This document shows positions 28,993 through 37,928 of a stretch of DNA of 64,000 nucleotides, piece after piece. Position numbers and translations under genes: made by a program. Below the pieces are notes generated by a model, which had not been told where the DNA came from, did no database searches, and worked only from the letters and a program-made list of their open reading frames with translations. Every line of letters begins with the position of its first letter. Positions within the stretch are counted from its first letter, which is position 1. Origin of the DNA: Xanthomonas arboricola pv. juglandis (GTDB lineage: Bacteria > Pseudomonadota > Gammaproteobacteria > Xanthomonadales > Xanthomonadaceae); contig NZ_JZEF01000003.1 in NCBI RefSeq assembly GCF_001013475.1, positions 712,956 through 776,955 of the forward strand, in the 5' to 3' direction.

Positions 28993-30251
28993 GCCACGCC
29001 TGCCGAGGCCAGTGCGCGGTCCAGCTGCAGCGCCAGCACCGCACTCAGCGCGGGGGGGAGCACGCGCAGCGGCTCGTGGCAGAACGCGGCGCTCAACAAA
29101 CGCTGCGCCTCGGCCTGCGGCAGACCGCGCGAGCGCAGATAGAACAAGGCATTGTCGTCGAGCTGGCCGACGGTGGCGCCATGCGCGGCCTGCACTTCCT
29201 CGGCATCGATCACCAGCACCGGCTGGGTGTCGATCTCGGCATTGGCCGACAGCAGCAGATTCTTGTTCGACAGCCGCGCGTCGGTGCCATCGGCGCCCGG
29301 ACGGATGTTGATGCCGCCGTGGAAGACCACCCGGCTGCGATCGGCGCCCACGCCGCGCCAGACCAGCTCGCAGGTGGTGTCGCGTGCGATGTGCGCAATG
29401 CCCAGACGTGTATCGACATGGCGGCGGCCGTTGCCGAGCAGCACGCCATTGGCGGTGAGCTGGGCATTGTTGCCCTCCAGGCGCACGTTGAGCTCGTGGC
29501 GCGACAGGTTGGCACCCAGTTCCAGGTCCACGCGCTGGTAGCGCGCATTGCGCGCCAGCACCGCATCGGTGCGCAGCAGCGACGTTGCGTGCGCGCTGTC
29601 GGCCTGCACGCGCGCATGCGACAGCACCGCATCCTGGGCCAGATGCACATGCATCAGGCTGTTGTGCAGATGTGCGGCATCGCCGACATGCAGGTGGTGC
29701 TCGACCACGTTCAGCGCCGCGCCGGCGCGCAGTTCGATCAGGTGGCGGTGGTGCCAGGACAGGTCGTGCTCGCCGGCCACGCCGATGAAGACCAGATGCA
29801 GCGGCGCCTCGATCTGCGCGCCTTCCTGTACGCGCACCAGCACGCCTTCGTCGGCAAGTGCGGCATTGAGGCGCGCAAAGATCTCATCGCTGCCTTCGAA
29901 ACGGCGGCCGAGCAACTGCTGCGCCTCGTCGCCTGCGGCCAGCGACGCTGACAAGGTGTCCAGCCGCACGCCGTCCGGCAGCGTCGACAGGTCGCTCAAT
30001 GCGTCGGACGGGCGGCCGTTGACGAACACCAGCCGCGGCGACGGGATCTCGTCCAGCAGCGCGGCATCGATCAGCGTCGGCACCAGCGGCGCGGGCTGGA
30101 AGCTGCGCCGCTCCAGCTGCCGCAGCGAGGTGTACTTCCAGGCTTCGGCGCGCGGGCCGGGCAGGCCGGCCTGCAGCGCGGCATCGAGTTCGACCCGGCG
30201 CGCATCGTTACCGCAGAAGCCGCGGGCGAGGGATTCCAGCAGGGCGCTCAT
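28989..30251 (-). CDS. sufD: Fe-S cluster assembly protein SufD
   Basis: Scaffold subunit of the SufBCD complex, 420 residues, with the conserved C-terminal block HGATVGQLDDNALFYL including the histidine that matches the cluster-forming His360 region of E. coli SufD. Overlaps sufS by four bases, and sufC by one base (position 30251). Cytoplasmic. Confidence 0.95.
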   Translation of the reverse strand: MSALLESLARGFCGNDARRVELDAALQAGLPGPRAEAWKYTSLRQLERRSFQPAPLVPTLIDAALLDEIPSPRLVFVNGRPSDALSDLSTLPDGVRLDTLSASLAAGDEAQQLLGRRFEGSDEIFARLNAALADEGVLVRVQEGAQIEAPLHLVFIGVAGEHDLSWHHRHLIELRAGAALNVVEHHLHVGDAAHLHNSLMHVHLAQDAVLSHARVQADSAHATSLLRTDAVLARNARYQRVDLELGANLSRHELNVRLEGNNAQLTANGVLLGNGRRHVDTRLGIAHIARDTTCELVWRGVGADRSRVVFHGGINIRPGADGTDARLSNKNLLLSANAEIDTQPVLVIDAEEVQAAHGATVGQLDDNALFYLRSRGLPQAEAQRLLSAAFCHEPLRVLPPALSAVLALQLDRALASAGVA

Positions 30252-31015
30252 CAGGCGGCCGCCTCGGGCACCACGCGGTCCTTCAGGAAGTGGTAGCCGT
30301 GCTTTTCCAGCTCCAGCGCCAGTTCCGGGCCGCCGCTCTGCACGATGCGGCCTTCGGCCAGCACATGCACCACGTCCGGGGTGATGTAGTCGAGCAGGCG
30401 CTGATAGTGGGTGATCACCAGGAACGAACGCTCCGGCGAGCGCAGCGCGTTGACGCCGTCGGCCACGCTCCTGAGCGCATCGATGTCCAGGCCCGAATCG
30501 GTCTCGTCCAGGATGGCGAGCTTGGGCTCGAGCACGGCCAGCTGGAAGATCTCGTTGCGCTTCTTTTCGCCGCCGGAAAACCCTTCGTTGACGCCGCGAT
30601 GCAGCAGCTCGTCCTTCAGATGCAGCACGGCCAGCTTCTGCCGCACCAGCTTGAGGAACTGCATCGAGTCCAGCTCTTCTTCGCCACGCGCCTTGCGCTG
30701 CGCATTGAGTGCGGCGCGCAGAAAGTAGGTATTGTTGACGCCGGGGATTTCCACCGGGTACTGGAAGGCCAGGAACAGGCCGGCTGCCGCGCGTTCTTCC
30801 GGCGGCAGCTCGAGCAGGTCCTTGCCTTCGAACTGCACGGTGCCGGCGCTGACCTCATAGCCGTCGCGCCCGGCCAGCACGTTGCCCAGCGTGGATTTGC
30901 CCGCGCCGTTGGGGCCCATGATGGCGTGCACCTGGCCCGGCTGGATGTCCAGCGACAGGCCCTTGAGGATGTCTTTGCCGGCGATGCTGGCGTGGAGGTT
31001 GTTGATCGTAAGCAT
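30251..31015 (-). CDS. sufC: Fe-S cluster assembly ATPase SufC
   Basis: ABC-type ATPase that drives the SufBCD scaffold. 254 residues from ATG 31015 (MLTINNLHAS). Walker A GPNGAGKS at 34-41, signature SGGEKKRNE and Walker B LAILDETDSGLD are all visible. An upstream in-frame stretch lies within the heptad repeat and is not counted. The 112-base gap to sufB is filled by GGGAATC-type repeats. Confidence 0.97.
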   Translation of the reverse strand: MLTINNLHASIAGKDILKGLSLDIQPGQVHAIMGPNGAGKSTLGNVLAGRDGYEVSAGTVQFEGKDLLELPPEERAAAGLFLAFQYPVEIPGVNNTYFLRAALNAQRKARGEEELDSMQFLKLVRQKLAVLHLKDELLHRGVNEGFSGGEKKRNEIFQLAVLEPKLAILDETDSGLDIDALRSVADGVNALRSPERSFLVITHYQRLLDYITPDVVHVLAEGRIVQSGGPELALELEKHGYHFLKDRVVPEAAA

Positions 31016-31017
31016 GG

Positions 31018-31120
31018 GAATAGGGAATCGAGAATAGGGAATGGGTAATGCGAGACGTTGGCGCGGCAAGGAGCAGGAAAGAGAACCGATACCGATTCTC
31101 CATTCCCCACTCCCGATTCC
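31018..31120. repeat. Degenerate heptad hairpin element between sufB and sufC
   Basis: Forward GGGAATC-like units at about 31018-31050 (GAATAGGGAATCGAGAATAG) and inverse GATTCTCC/GATTCCG units at 31094-31120, separated by about 40 bases. The arms could pair in the suf mRNA. Confidence 0.8.
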
Positions 31121-31127
31121 GTTGGCG

Positions 31128-32585
31128 TCAGCCGACGCTGCCTTCCAGCGAGACTTCCAGCAGCTTCTTGGCCTCCACCGCGAACTCCATCGGCAGTTCG
31201 CGGAACACCTGCTTGCAGAAGCCGTCGACGATCAGCGACACCGCGTCTTCCTGGCTGATGCCGCGCGCGCGGCAATAGAACAGCTGGTCGTCGCTGATCT
31301 TGGAGGTGGTGGCCTCGTGCTCGACGGTGGCGCCGGGATTCTTCACCTCGATATAGGGGAAGGTGTGCGCGCCGCACTGCTTGCCGATCAACAGCGAATC
31401 GCACTGGGTGTAGTTGCGCGCGCCGTCGGCATTGCGGTCCACCTTGACCAGGCCGCGATAGGTGTTCTGCCCGCGCCCGGCACTGATGCCCTTGCTGACG
31501 ATCTTGCTCTTGGTGCGCTTGCCGATATGGATCATCTTGGTGCCGGTATCGGCCTGCTGACGGTGATGGGTCAGCGCCACCGAGTGGAACTCGCCGACCG
31601 AATCGTCGCCGAGCAGCACGCAGGACGGATATTTCCAGGTGATCGCCGAGCCGGTTTCGACCTGGGTCCAGGTGACCTTGCTGCGCGCGCCACGGCATTC
31701 GGCACGCTTGGTGACGAAGTTGTAGATGCCGCCACGGCCTTCCTCGTCGCCCGGGTACCAGTTCTGCACGGTCGAATACTTGATCTCGGCATCTTCCAGC
31801 GCCACCAGCTCGACCACCGCCGCATGCAGCTGGTTTTCGTCGCGCATCGGTGCGGTGCAGCCTTCCAGATACGACACATAGGCCTTGTCCTCGCACACGA
31901 TCAGGGTGCGCTCGAACTGCCCGGTGTGGCCGGCATTGATGCGGAAATAGGTGCTCAGTTCCATCGGGCAACGCACGCCCGCAGGAATGAACACGAAGCT
32001 GCCGTCGGAGAACACCGCCGAGTTGAGCGCGGCGAAATAATTGTCGCCGACCGGCACCACGCTGCCCAGATACTGTTTGACGATCTCCGGGTGTTCCTTG
32101 ATCGCCTCGGACATCGAGCAGAAGATCACGCCCTTTTCGGCCAGTTCCTTGCGGAAGGTGGTGCCGACCGAGACCGAGTCGAACACCGCATCCACCGCCA
32201 CGCCGGCCAGCCGGGCGCGCTCGTGCAACGGCACGCCGAGCTTGTCGTAGGTGTCGAGCAGTTCCTTGGGCACGTCGTCCAGCGAGGCGTACTTCGGGCC
32301 CTTGGGCGCGGAGTAATAGCTCAGCGCCTGGAAGTCGATCGGCGAGACCTTCAGCTTCGCCCATTCCGGCATCGGCATCTTCAGCCAGTGCCGATACGCC
32401 TCAAGACGCCAGTCGGTCATCCATTGCGGCTCGTCCTTCTTGGCCGACAAGGCACGGATGACGTCCTCGTCCAGGCCGGGCGGGAGCGAGTCCGATTCGA
32501 TCTCGGTGATGAAGCCGGCGTCATAGCGTCGGCCCAGCCGTTCGATAATTTCGGCATTCTGCGGGGGGGCAAGTTCGGTGGCCAT
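31128..32585 (-). CDS. sufB: Fe-S cluster assembly scaffold SufB
   Basis: Core scaffold of the Suf system, 485 residues from ATG 32585 ([17 protein letters not shown]). The C-terminal beta-helix contains [13 protein letters not shown] with the conserved cysteine near the E. coli Cys405 site, and [17 protein letters not shown]. The frame extends upstream without family similarity. It lies 16 bases after the Rrf2 regulator gene, as expected for the Suf operon. Confidence 0.96.
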   Translation of the reverse strand: MATELAPPQNAEIIERLGRRYDAGFITEIESDSLPPGLDEDVIRALSAKKDEPQWMTDWRLEAYRHWLKMPMPEWAKLKVSPIDFQALSYYSAPKGPKYASLDDVPKELLDTYDKLGVPLHERARLAGVAVDAVFDSVSVGTTFRKELAEKGVIFCSMSEAIKEHPEIVKQYLGSVVPVGDNYFAALNSAVFSDGSFVFIPAGVRCPMELSTYFRINAGHTGQFERTLIVCEDKAYVSYLEGCTAPMRDENQLHAAVVELVALEDAEIKYSTVQNWYPGDEEGRGGIYNFVTKRAECRGARSKVTWTQVETGSAITWKYPSCVLLGDDSVGEFHSVALTHHRQQADTGTKMIHIGKRTKSKIVSKGISAGRGQNTYRGLVKVDRNADGARNYTQCDSLLIGKQCGAHTFPYIEVKNPGATVEHEATTSKISDDQLFYCRARGISQEDAVSLIVDGFCKQVFRELPMEFAVEAKKLLEVSLEGSVG

Positions 32586-32601
32586 CGGGCTGCCTACAGG
32601 G

Positions 32602-33060
32602 TCAGGTGGTCGCGACGCGTGCGGCGATGGAACGCCGACGGCTGTCGCCAGGGAGAGAGAGGGGCTGCAACATCTGTGCGAGCGTGACGCGACGTAATGC
32701 ATCGCCGACCACGTCGTTGATCAGGCGCCAGTTGGAACGCACCCCGCATGTCTGCGCGATGCCGCACTGGCTGTGGTCCTGGCTGCATTCGGTGATCGCC
32801 AGCGGGCCTTCCATCGCCTCGACGATTTCCACCAGCGTGATCTCGCTGGCCGCGCGCGCCAGCCGGTAGCCGCCGTGCACGCCGCGCAGCCCTTCGACCA
32901 GGCCCGCCTGCGACAGCGGCTTGAGGATCTTGCTCACGGTCGGCGCTTCCAGGCCGGCCTGCTCGGCAAGTTCGCTGGCGCTGAGCACCTGGCCGCAGCG
33001 CGCTGCCAGGACGGTCAACACGACGGTGGCGTAATCAGTGAGTTTGGTGACGCGCAACAT
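32602..33060 (-). CDS. Rrf2 family Suf operon regulator
   Basis: 152-residue winged-helix regulator of the SUF-associated Rrf2 type. It starts [15 protein letters not shown] at ATG 33060. Three cysteines Cys92, Cys99 and Cys105 (C-x6-C-x5-C) likely bind an Fe-S cluster, as in IscR, so it should sense cluster status and control the suf genes that follow. A -10-like TACAAT lies 33-38 bases upstream of the start. Frame is open upstream but unsupported. Confidence 0.92.
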   Translation of the reverse strand: MLRVTKLTDYATVVLTVLAARCGQVLSASELAEQAGLEAPTVSKILKPLSQAGLVEGLRGVHGGYRLARAASEITLVEIVEAMEGPLAITECSQDHSQCGIAQTCGVRSNWRLINDVVGDALRRVTLAQMLQPLSLPGDSRRRSIAARVATT

Positions 33061-33092
33061 GGGGAAGGCGATAAATCCGAAAGCGGACCGAA

Positions 33093-33098
33093 ATTGTA
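33093..33098 (-). promoter_or_regulatory. Candidate -10 element of the suf operon
   Basis: TACAAT on the minus strand, upstream of the Rrf2 start. No good -35 is present, which is common at regulated promoters. Confidence 0.35.
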
Positions 33099-33234
33099 CG
33101 CTTTTAGCCGGGGCAGGGCCACCTGCCTGGTTCAGCCGCCGGCAAGCAGCAGCCATTGCGGGTACTGCTGCGCTTGTGCTTGGCGCATCGTCGCGCTGCA
33201 GTCACAATGAGCGGCCCCATCACTGGACCCCTTC

Positions 33235-33702
33235 ATGTCGCGCAAAGTTGCCGCCCGCAAGTCACGTATCCACGGCAATGGCATGTTCGCCCTCGCCGCG
33301 CTCCGCAAGGGCGAGCGCATCATCCAGTACAAGGGGCGCCTGCGCACGCACGCGGAAGTGGATGCCGATGACACCGGCGATGTGGAAAGCGGCCACACCT
33401 TCCTGTTCACGCTCAGCGACGACTATGTGCTGGATGCCAATTACGAGGGCAATGTCGCGCGCTGGATCAACCACAGCTGCAACCCCAATTGCGAGGCGGT
33501 GATCGAAGAAGCCGAGGGCGACGACCGCAGCAAGGACAAGATCTTCATCGAGGCCAAGCGCGCGATCAAGGCCGGCGAAGAGCTCACCTACAACTACGGC
33601 ATCACCCTGGCCGAGCGGCATACGCCGCGTTTGAAGAAGATCTGGGCATGCCGCTGCGGGTCGAAGAACTGCACCGGCACGATGCTGCAGCCCAAACGCT
33701 GA
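33235..33702 (+). CDS. SET-domain protein-lysine methyltransferase
   Basis: 155-residue compact SET protein: N-terminal RKSRIHGNGMFA, SAM/active-site motif NHSCNPNC at 79-86, ELTYNYG at 116-122, and a post-SET zinc motif C139-x-C141-x4-C146. All catalytic landmarks are present, so an active S-adenosylmethionine-dependent lysine methyltransferase is likely. The substrate is unknown. Standalone gene, divergent from the suf regulator. SET proteins are mostly eukaryotic but are found scattered in bacteria. Confidence 0.93.
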   Translation: MSRKVAARKSRIHGNGMFALAALRKGERIIQYKGRLRTHAEVDADDTGDVESGHTFLFTLSDDYVLDANYEGNVARWINHSCNPNCEAVIEEAEGDDRSKDKIFIEAKRAIKAGEELTYNYGITLAERHTPRLKKIWACRCGSKNCTGTMLQPKR

Positions 33703-33808
33703 GCACCGGTTTGCCGGCGTCGCACTGACGCGGCGCACACATCGATTCACTCATGCGCAACAGGCTCACGCCTAGCGTGCGGGCTTCTTTTTAGTAAGGA
33801 GTCCCCGC

Positions 33809-34351
33809 ATGTCGTATTCGCTCTCCGGCAAGACCATCGCAGTGCTGGCCACCGATGGCTTCGAACAATCCGAACTCATTGAGCCCAAGCGCCTGCTGGA
33901 ATCCTGGGGCGCCAAGGTCGATGTAATTGCGCCCGGCGACGCTGCGCAGATTCGCGCCTGGAACAAGACCGACTGGGGCGATTCGGTGCCGGTGGACCAG
34001 CGGCTGGATCAGGCCAAGGTCGACAGCTACGATGCGCTGGTGCTGCCTGGCGGGGTGCTCAACCCCGACACCTTGCGCGGCGACGCCAAGGCGATCGCAT
34101 TCATCCAGGCCTTTGCCAGTGCCGACAAGCCGGTCGCGGCGATCTGCCACGGCCCGTGGCTGCTGGTGGAAAGCGAGCTGGTTCGCGACCGCGACGTCAC
34201 CTCGTGGTCGTCGGTCAAGACCGACCTTCTCAATGCCGGCGCACGCTGGCAGGATGCGGAAGTGGTTGTCGACGGGTCGCTGATCACCAGCCGCAAGCCC
34301 GACGATATCCCGGCCTTCACCGCTGCAGTGGCCAAGGCCCTGGTGGCCTGA
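33809..34351 (+). CDS. DJ-1/PfpI family protein (type 1 glutamine amidotransferase-like)
   Basis: 180-residue protein with the nucleophile elbow AICHGPWLL (Cys113, His114) and Glu20/Glu23 region (DGFEQSELIEP). This is the PfpI/YhbO type, variously described as protease, chaperone or deglycase; the true substrate is debated. Start has an AAGGAG ten bases upstream. A strong bidirectional terminator follows. Confidence 0.92.
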   Translation: MSYSLSGKTIAVLATDGFEQSELIEPKRLLESWGAKVDVIAPGDAAQIRAWNKTDWGDSVPVDQRLDQAKVDSYDALVLPGGVLNPDTLRGDAKAIAFIQAFASADKPVAAICHGPWLLVESELVRDRDVTSWSSVKTDLLNAGARWQDAEVVVDGSLITSRKPDDIPAFTAAVAKALVA

Positions 34352-34380
34352 CCGGTCCCCTGCAACGTTGAGATGAAAAC

Positions 34381-34414
34381 AAAGGCCCGGCGTGGTGATG
34401 CCGGGCCTTTGTCT
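34381..34414. terminator. Bidirectional intrinsic terminator
   Basis: Perfect 11-base stem AAAGGCCCGGC (34381-34391) and GCCGGGCCTTT (34400-34410), 8-base loop, with TTTGTCTT on the plus side and TTTGTTTTC on the minus side. Lies between the convergent DJ-1 and DUF1439 genes. Confidence 0.9.
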
Positions 34415-34495
34415 TGATCCGATGGCCGTTCGCGCGGGTTGGCGCGACGGCGTGGCGGCATGTTTCAAGCCATGCGTCGCAACTGGCGCGTCAGC

Positions 34496-35092
34496 CTATT
34501 TCCCGGACAATGCAGCGGCCGGCACCAGCTGCTCGATGTTCTGGTTGAAATTCACCGCGACGCGGCCGTTCTGGATGCCGACCGACTCCACCTGCACATT
34601 GCCCATCACTGCCGCGATGGCCGGGTCGATGCGATAGATCGGCTCCTTGCGCGCGTAATCGGCCAGCCAGGCGTTGAGCAGCTGGCGGGTGCTGTGGTCG
34701 AGTTTTGCGCCGGCGTTGGCCGGGCGGAAATCGTCGATGGTGGGTTGATCGAGATAAAAGCCCTGCTTGGCCGTGTCATAGCGCAGTGCGCTGGTCAGGG
34801 TCACGTTGCCGACCGGTGCAGGCGCGCCGCCGGCAGTGGCGAGCGCCAGGTCGAAGGCCATCTTGAGCCGGTCGCCCGGCGGCAGCGACAGTGCCGGATT
34901 GCTGACCGTCATCTCGACCAGGCCGCCCAGCGCGTCGTGCGTCTGCGGGAAGCGGCCACCCAGGAATTGCTGCAGGTCGCTGCCCTGTACGCTGATCTGG
35001 TGTCCCTGGATCTGCGGGGTCGCCCACGCGCTGGTCGTCGGTAGCGCCAGAGCGAGGGCAAGCATGGATCCGGCAAGCGAACGCAGTTTCAT
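34496..35092 (-). CDS. DUF1439 family exported protein
   Basis: 198-residue protein with a signal peptide (residues 1-24, TSAWA) and a DUF1439 domain. The family is related to E. coli YceB, a predicted lipid-binding-like lipoprotein, but here there is no lipobox cysteine, so it is probably soluble in the periplasm. Function unknown. It is the last of four genes on the minus strand. Confidence 0.85.
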   Translation of the reverse strand: MKLRSLAGSMLALALALPTTSAWATPQIQGHQISVQGSDLQQFLGGRFPQTHDALGGLVEMTVSNPALSLPPGDRLKMAFDLALATAGGAPAPVGNVTLTSALRYDTAKQGFYLDQPTIDDFRPANAGAKLDHSTRQLLNAWLADYARKEPIYRIDPAIAAVMGNVQVESVGIQNGRVAVNFNQNIEQLVPAAALSGK

Positions 35093-35147
35093 CGGGTGAC
35101 TCCGGCAACAGGTGCGATCACCTTAGTCGGTGCCGGTGAACCGTGGG

Positions 35148-35693
35148 TTAGCGCAATATCGGGTGCAGGGTGGCCGAGTAGATCTCCCAGTCGTCGCTGC
35201 CGCTGCGCGGCTGCAGCCGGTAGGCGCCGACCAGGCGTTGGGTGCCGGTGTCGGTGCGCACGATCAGTTGCACCGGCACTTCGATCCGGCGCGGGGGCTG
35301 TTCCTGATCCAGTGCGATGGGCGCGTCGTTATTGATACGCATCGACTGGATATTGCCGATACCGCGCAGCGCCGCATCGTCCGGCACCGGGGCAGGGCGA
35401 CCGCCGCTCCACAGCGCATCGGCATCGCCACGTGCCGCACCTGGCAACGCGCCCAGGTATCGCTGCACGGTCGCGCTTGCTTTGGCGAAGTTGGCGCGCG
35501 CAACCGCATCGTCAGGGGTGGCATCGCTTGCGGGTCGTGCGGGCGTGTTGTCTGTGGTAGCGGTAGTCGGCGTTTGCGTCGCCGCGGCGACGTGCGAGGA
35601 CGCTGCCGCGTTGCCCGGTTCTTCGTCTGCGCTGCGATGGCAACTGCAACCGGCAATTGCCGTTGCAAGCATGACGATCCCCAACCCACGCAT
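35148..35693 (-). CDS. Putative lipoprotein of unknown function
   Basis: 181-residue protein with a lipoprotein signal ending in IAGC (Cys16), then a Ser/Thr/Ala-rich linker to about residue 65 and a C-terminal domain of about 110 residues with no family I recognise. The end (DDWEIYSATLHPIL) resembles a small beta domain. Probably anchored in the outer or inner membrane. Neighbours are other small envelope proteins. Confidence 0.78.
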   Translation of the reverse strand: MRGLGIVMLATAIAGCSCHRSADEEPGNAAASSHVAAATQTPTTATTDNTPARPASDATPDDAVARANFAKASATVQRYLGALPGAARGDADALWSGGRPAPVPDDAALRGIGNIQSMRINNDAPIALDQEQPPRRIEVPVQLIVRTDTGTQRLVGAYRLQPRSGSDDWEIYSATLHPILR

Positions 35694-35747
35694 GGCGCAT
35701 CTCCCGTCCCCGATGCGCGCAGTGTAGCGGTCGCCGCGACGCCGGTC

Positions 35748-36056
35748 TCAGGCGCCGGCGGCCGGCTGCACGCGTTGCAGGCGTTCCAGCAGCAACTGCA
35801 GTCTTGGCCGCAAGGCCTCCAGTGCATCGCTTGGCTGCGCGCGCGGGCGGGCGGCCAGGTCTTCCAGCAGCTGCGAGCCGACCGTCAGCGCCGCGCATTC
35901 GTCGCTGCTCAGATCGCGTCGCAGATGCAGCTCCTCGAGTAGCCGCATCCAGTCGGCCCGCGAGCGCTGTTCGAATTCGATGGTGCAGCGATCGCTGCAG
36001 GGGCGGCCATCGCTCTCGATGGGCGTGACCGTAATGCGATAGCGTTTTCGGGACAT
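35748..36056 (-). CDS. DUF3861 family protein
   Basis: 102-residue protein from ATG 36056 (MSRKRYRITVTPIES). It matches the short DUF3861 family, cytoplasmic proteins of unknown function. The N-terminal half has the family strand pattern; the C-terminal half is helical. The longer upstream frame reads antisense to the M23 gene and is not used. Confidence 0.8.
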   Translation of the reverse strand: MSRKRYRITVTPIESDGRPCSDRCTIEFEQRSRADWMRLLEELHLRRDLSSDECAALTVGSQLLEDLAARPRAQPSDALEALRPRLQLLLERLQRVQPAAGA

Positions 36057-36147
36057 GGAGGGGCGTCGTTCCTTGGGCTGGCTCCACCATAGGCGTAGCC
36101 AGCAACGGCCTCGATAGCTCAGGCCATGACGCAGTGTTCCAGCATGC

Positions 36148-36768
36148 TCACTGTGCCGGCTGTGGCACGGGTTTGCGTAGCAGCGGCAGTGGATCGTACG
36201 CACCGTTGCGCCCATAGACACCATAGTGCAGATGTGGCGGCGTGCCGCGCGCGTTGCCGGTGGTGCCGACCATGCCGAGCGGTGTGCCGGGCTCGACGAC
36301 ATCGCCAACGGCAAGCCCGGCGGCCCAATCGTCCAGGTGCGCGTAGTAATGGCGTTCCATCGCCGGCCCGAGCACCCAGACCTGCTTGCCGCCCAGGCCT
36401 TGATCGCGGATGGCGCTGACCACCCCGCGTGTCGCGGACAGCACCGGCGTGCCGCGCGGCGCGAAGATATCCACGCCGGCATGGCGTCGGTCGCGACCGC
36501 GCGGTGCGCCGAAGGTGTCGGCGATGCGGCGCGCCTGCACGCCTTCGACCGGAACCGACAACTGCACGGGTGGCGGCATGCGCGACAGCTCCCAACTGGT
36601 ACGCAGTTGCTCGGCAACCGGCAACTGCCATGCCCAACGCGCGGCCACACCCAGGGCGCACAGCAGTGCGATCGACACCAGCAGCCGGCGCACCCGGCGC
36701 GCGGGGCTGCGGGTTGCCGATGACGGCGGTGTGGCTGGGCGAGGAGACGACGGATCGGTCACATGCAC
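36148..36768 (-). CDS. M23 family metallopeptidase (LytM-like)
   Basis: 206-residue protein with an uncleaved-looking membrane anchor (about 27-45) and a periplasmic LytM domain. Zinc ligands are His96 and Asp100 (HAGVD) and His181 in HLH at 179-181, with His144 also conserved. All ligands are present, so it is likely an active peptidoglycan endopeptidase. The start is a GTG; a second GTG two codons downstream is also possible. Confidence 0.9.
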   Translation of the reverse strand: MHVTDPSSPRPATPPSSATRSPARRVRRLLVSIALLCALGVAARWAWQLPVAEQLRTSWELSRMPPPVQLSVPVEGVQARRIADTFGAPRGRDRRHAGVDIFAPRGTPVLSATRGVVSAIRDQGLGGKQVWVLGPAMERHYYAHLDDWAAGLAVGDVVEPGTPLGMVGTTGNARGTPPHLHYGVYGRNGAYDPLPLLRKPVPQPAQ

Positions 36769-36852
36769 CTGCTGCGTTGCAAATCAGCGTGCAGGGTAGG
36801 CAAGCGGCGATGAGCGGCATGTGGGGAGTGATGCGGGCGGTCACGCGCGCGC

Positions 36853-36878
36853 AAAAAAAAGACGGCCCGCAGGCCGCC
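36853..36878 (-). terminator. Intrinsic terminator of the HU gene
   Basis: Seven-base stem GGCGGCC/GGCCGTC with one G-U pair, 4-base loop, followed by eight T on the minus strand, 26 bases after the stop codon. Confidence 0.88.
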
Positions 36879-36903
36879 TTCGTGACAACGCAGGCGTGCT
36901 CGA

Positions 36904-37329
36904 TTAGAGCGCGGCGTCCTTCAACTTCTTCAGCAGGCGAGCCTTGACCTTGAAGCTGGCCGGCTTCGCTGCAAAGGTCTGCTCTTCCTTGGTGAACGGG
37001 TTGATGCCCTTGCGCTTCGGCTTGGCCGGCACATGGACGCTGGTCAGCTTCAGCATGCCCGGCAGGGTGAACGAGCCGGCGCCCTTCTTGCTCAGCGACG
37101 AATGGGCGGCCGATTCCAGCGTAGCCAGAACGGCGCGGACGTCCTTCGGGGCCAGCTGGGTGGATTCGGCAATGTGCGCGACCAGGCCGGTCTTGCTCAG
37201 CGCTTCCTTGATCGGCTTCGGCGCAGCGGACTTGGCAGCAGCGGCCTTGGCCGGCTTTGCGGTCTTGGTCGCGGCGACCTTTTTCACTGCCTTCTTGGGG
37301 GCAGCCTTCTTAGCGGCGGTTTTTGCCAT
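36904..37329 (-). CDS. HU-family DNA-binding protein with a Lys/Ala-rich N-terminal tail
   Basis: 141-residue nucleoid protein. Residues 1-40 are an H1-like Lys/Ala/Pro tail (AKKAAPKKAVKK), then a HU domain (about 41-141) with GSFTLPGMLKL and INPFTKEEQTF, the DNA-binding arm. Ordinary HU is about 90 residues and lacks the tail. Tailed HU proteins occur in Xanthomonas and relatives. Likely abundant; it has a strong terminator and a promoter with 17-base spacing. Confidence 0.92.
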   Translation of the reverse strand: MAKTAAKKAAPKKAVKKVAATKTAKPAKAAAAKSAAPKPIKEALSKTGLVAHIAESTQLAPKDVRAVLATLESAAHSSLSKKGAGSFTLPGMLKLTSVHVPAKPKRKGINPFTKEEQTFAAKPASFKVKARLLKKLKDAAL

Positions 37330-37389
37330 GAGTTATGTGTTCCGTGATCGTTGGTGGTGTTGGGTCTGCCGACCCAGTCGGCAACGCGA

Positions 37390-37418
37390 AATGTAGGGCA
37401 ACTGCTGCGCGCCGCCAA
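37390..37418 (-). promoter_or_regulatory. Candidate sigma-70 promoter of the HU gene
   Basis: TTGGCG (37413-37418) and TACATT (37390-37395) with a 17-base spacer, both four of six to consensus, about 60 bases upstream of the start. Confidence 0.5.
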
Positions 37419-37928
37419 TAGGGAAACGATGAAACAACCGAAAAAAAGCGTCTTTTGACGGGGATTCGTTCACCGGCGGCAGAAAACCTCCGCGAAAGCG
37501 CTGTCGACACGGCTGCGATGCGCAGGGCGATGCGGTGTCTGACGCATAGCAGCAGATCGTTTGCGCGAAGCCATGTGTGCGTTTTGCATCGAGCTCGCCG
37601 CTGAGGATTGGCTACGGCGTGCAGCTGGCGGTGGCGTTCGCTGCCGCGATCAGCGTCGCCGCGTGGCTACGCCTTGCAGGAGACGTCCGACGTCGCCGGC
37701 TGTTGGTGCGTGTTCCTGAGGCCTTGTTTTGATCCGACGAGCCGCTGCGTTTGCGCTGCTGCTGCCGTGTGCGCCCGTCGCGTGCGCCGGGTTTTTACGC
37801 GCCTGACAGGCGCCGACGCGCTGTAGGTGGTGACGGCTTAACTGCGCAATTGCAGCTGCACTCCCGCGCGCGGCACGGCCGGCGCTGCGAGACATTTCTG
37901 CTTTGGACGACGTCCCGTCACCGGTCGA
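37419..37928. other. Noncoding gap between proC and the HU promoter
   Basis: About 510 bases with no gene, repeat or clear terminator that I can support. Confidence 0.45.

Noticed and set aside
29076-32687. Long plus-strand frames opposite sufD, sufC and sufB
   Set aside because: Antisense shadows of well-supported suf genes.
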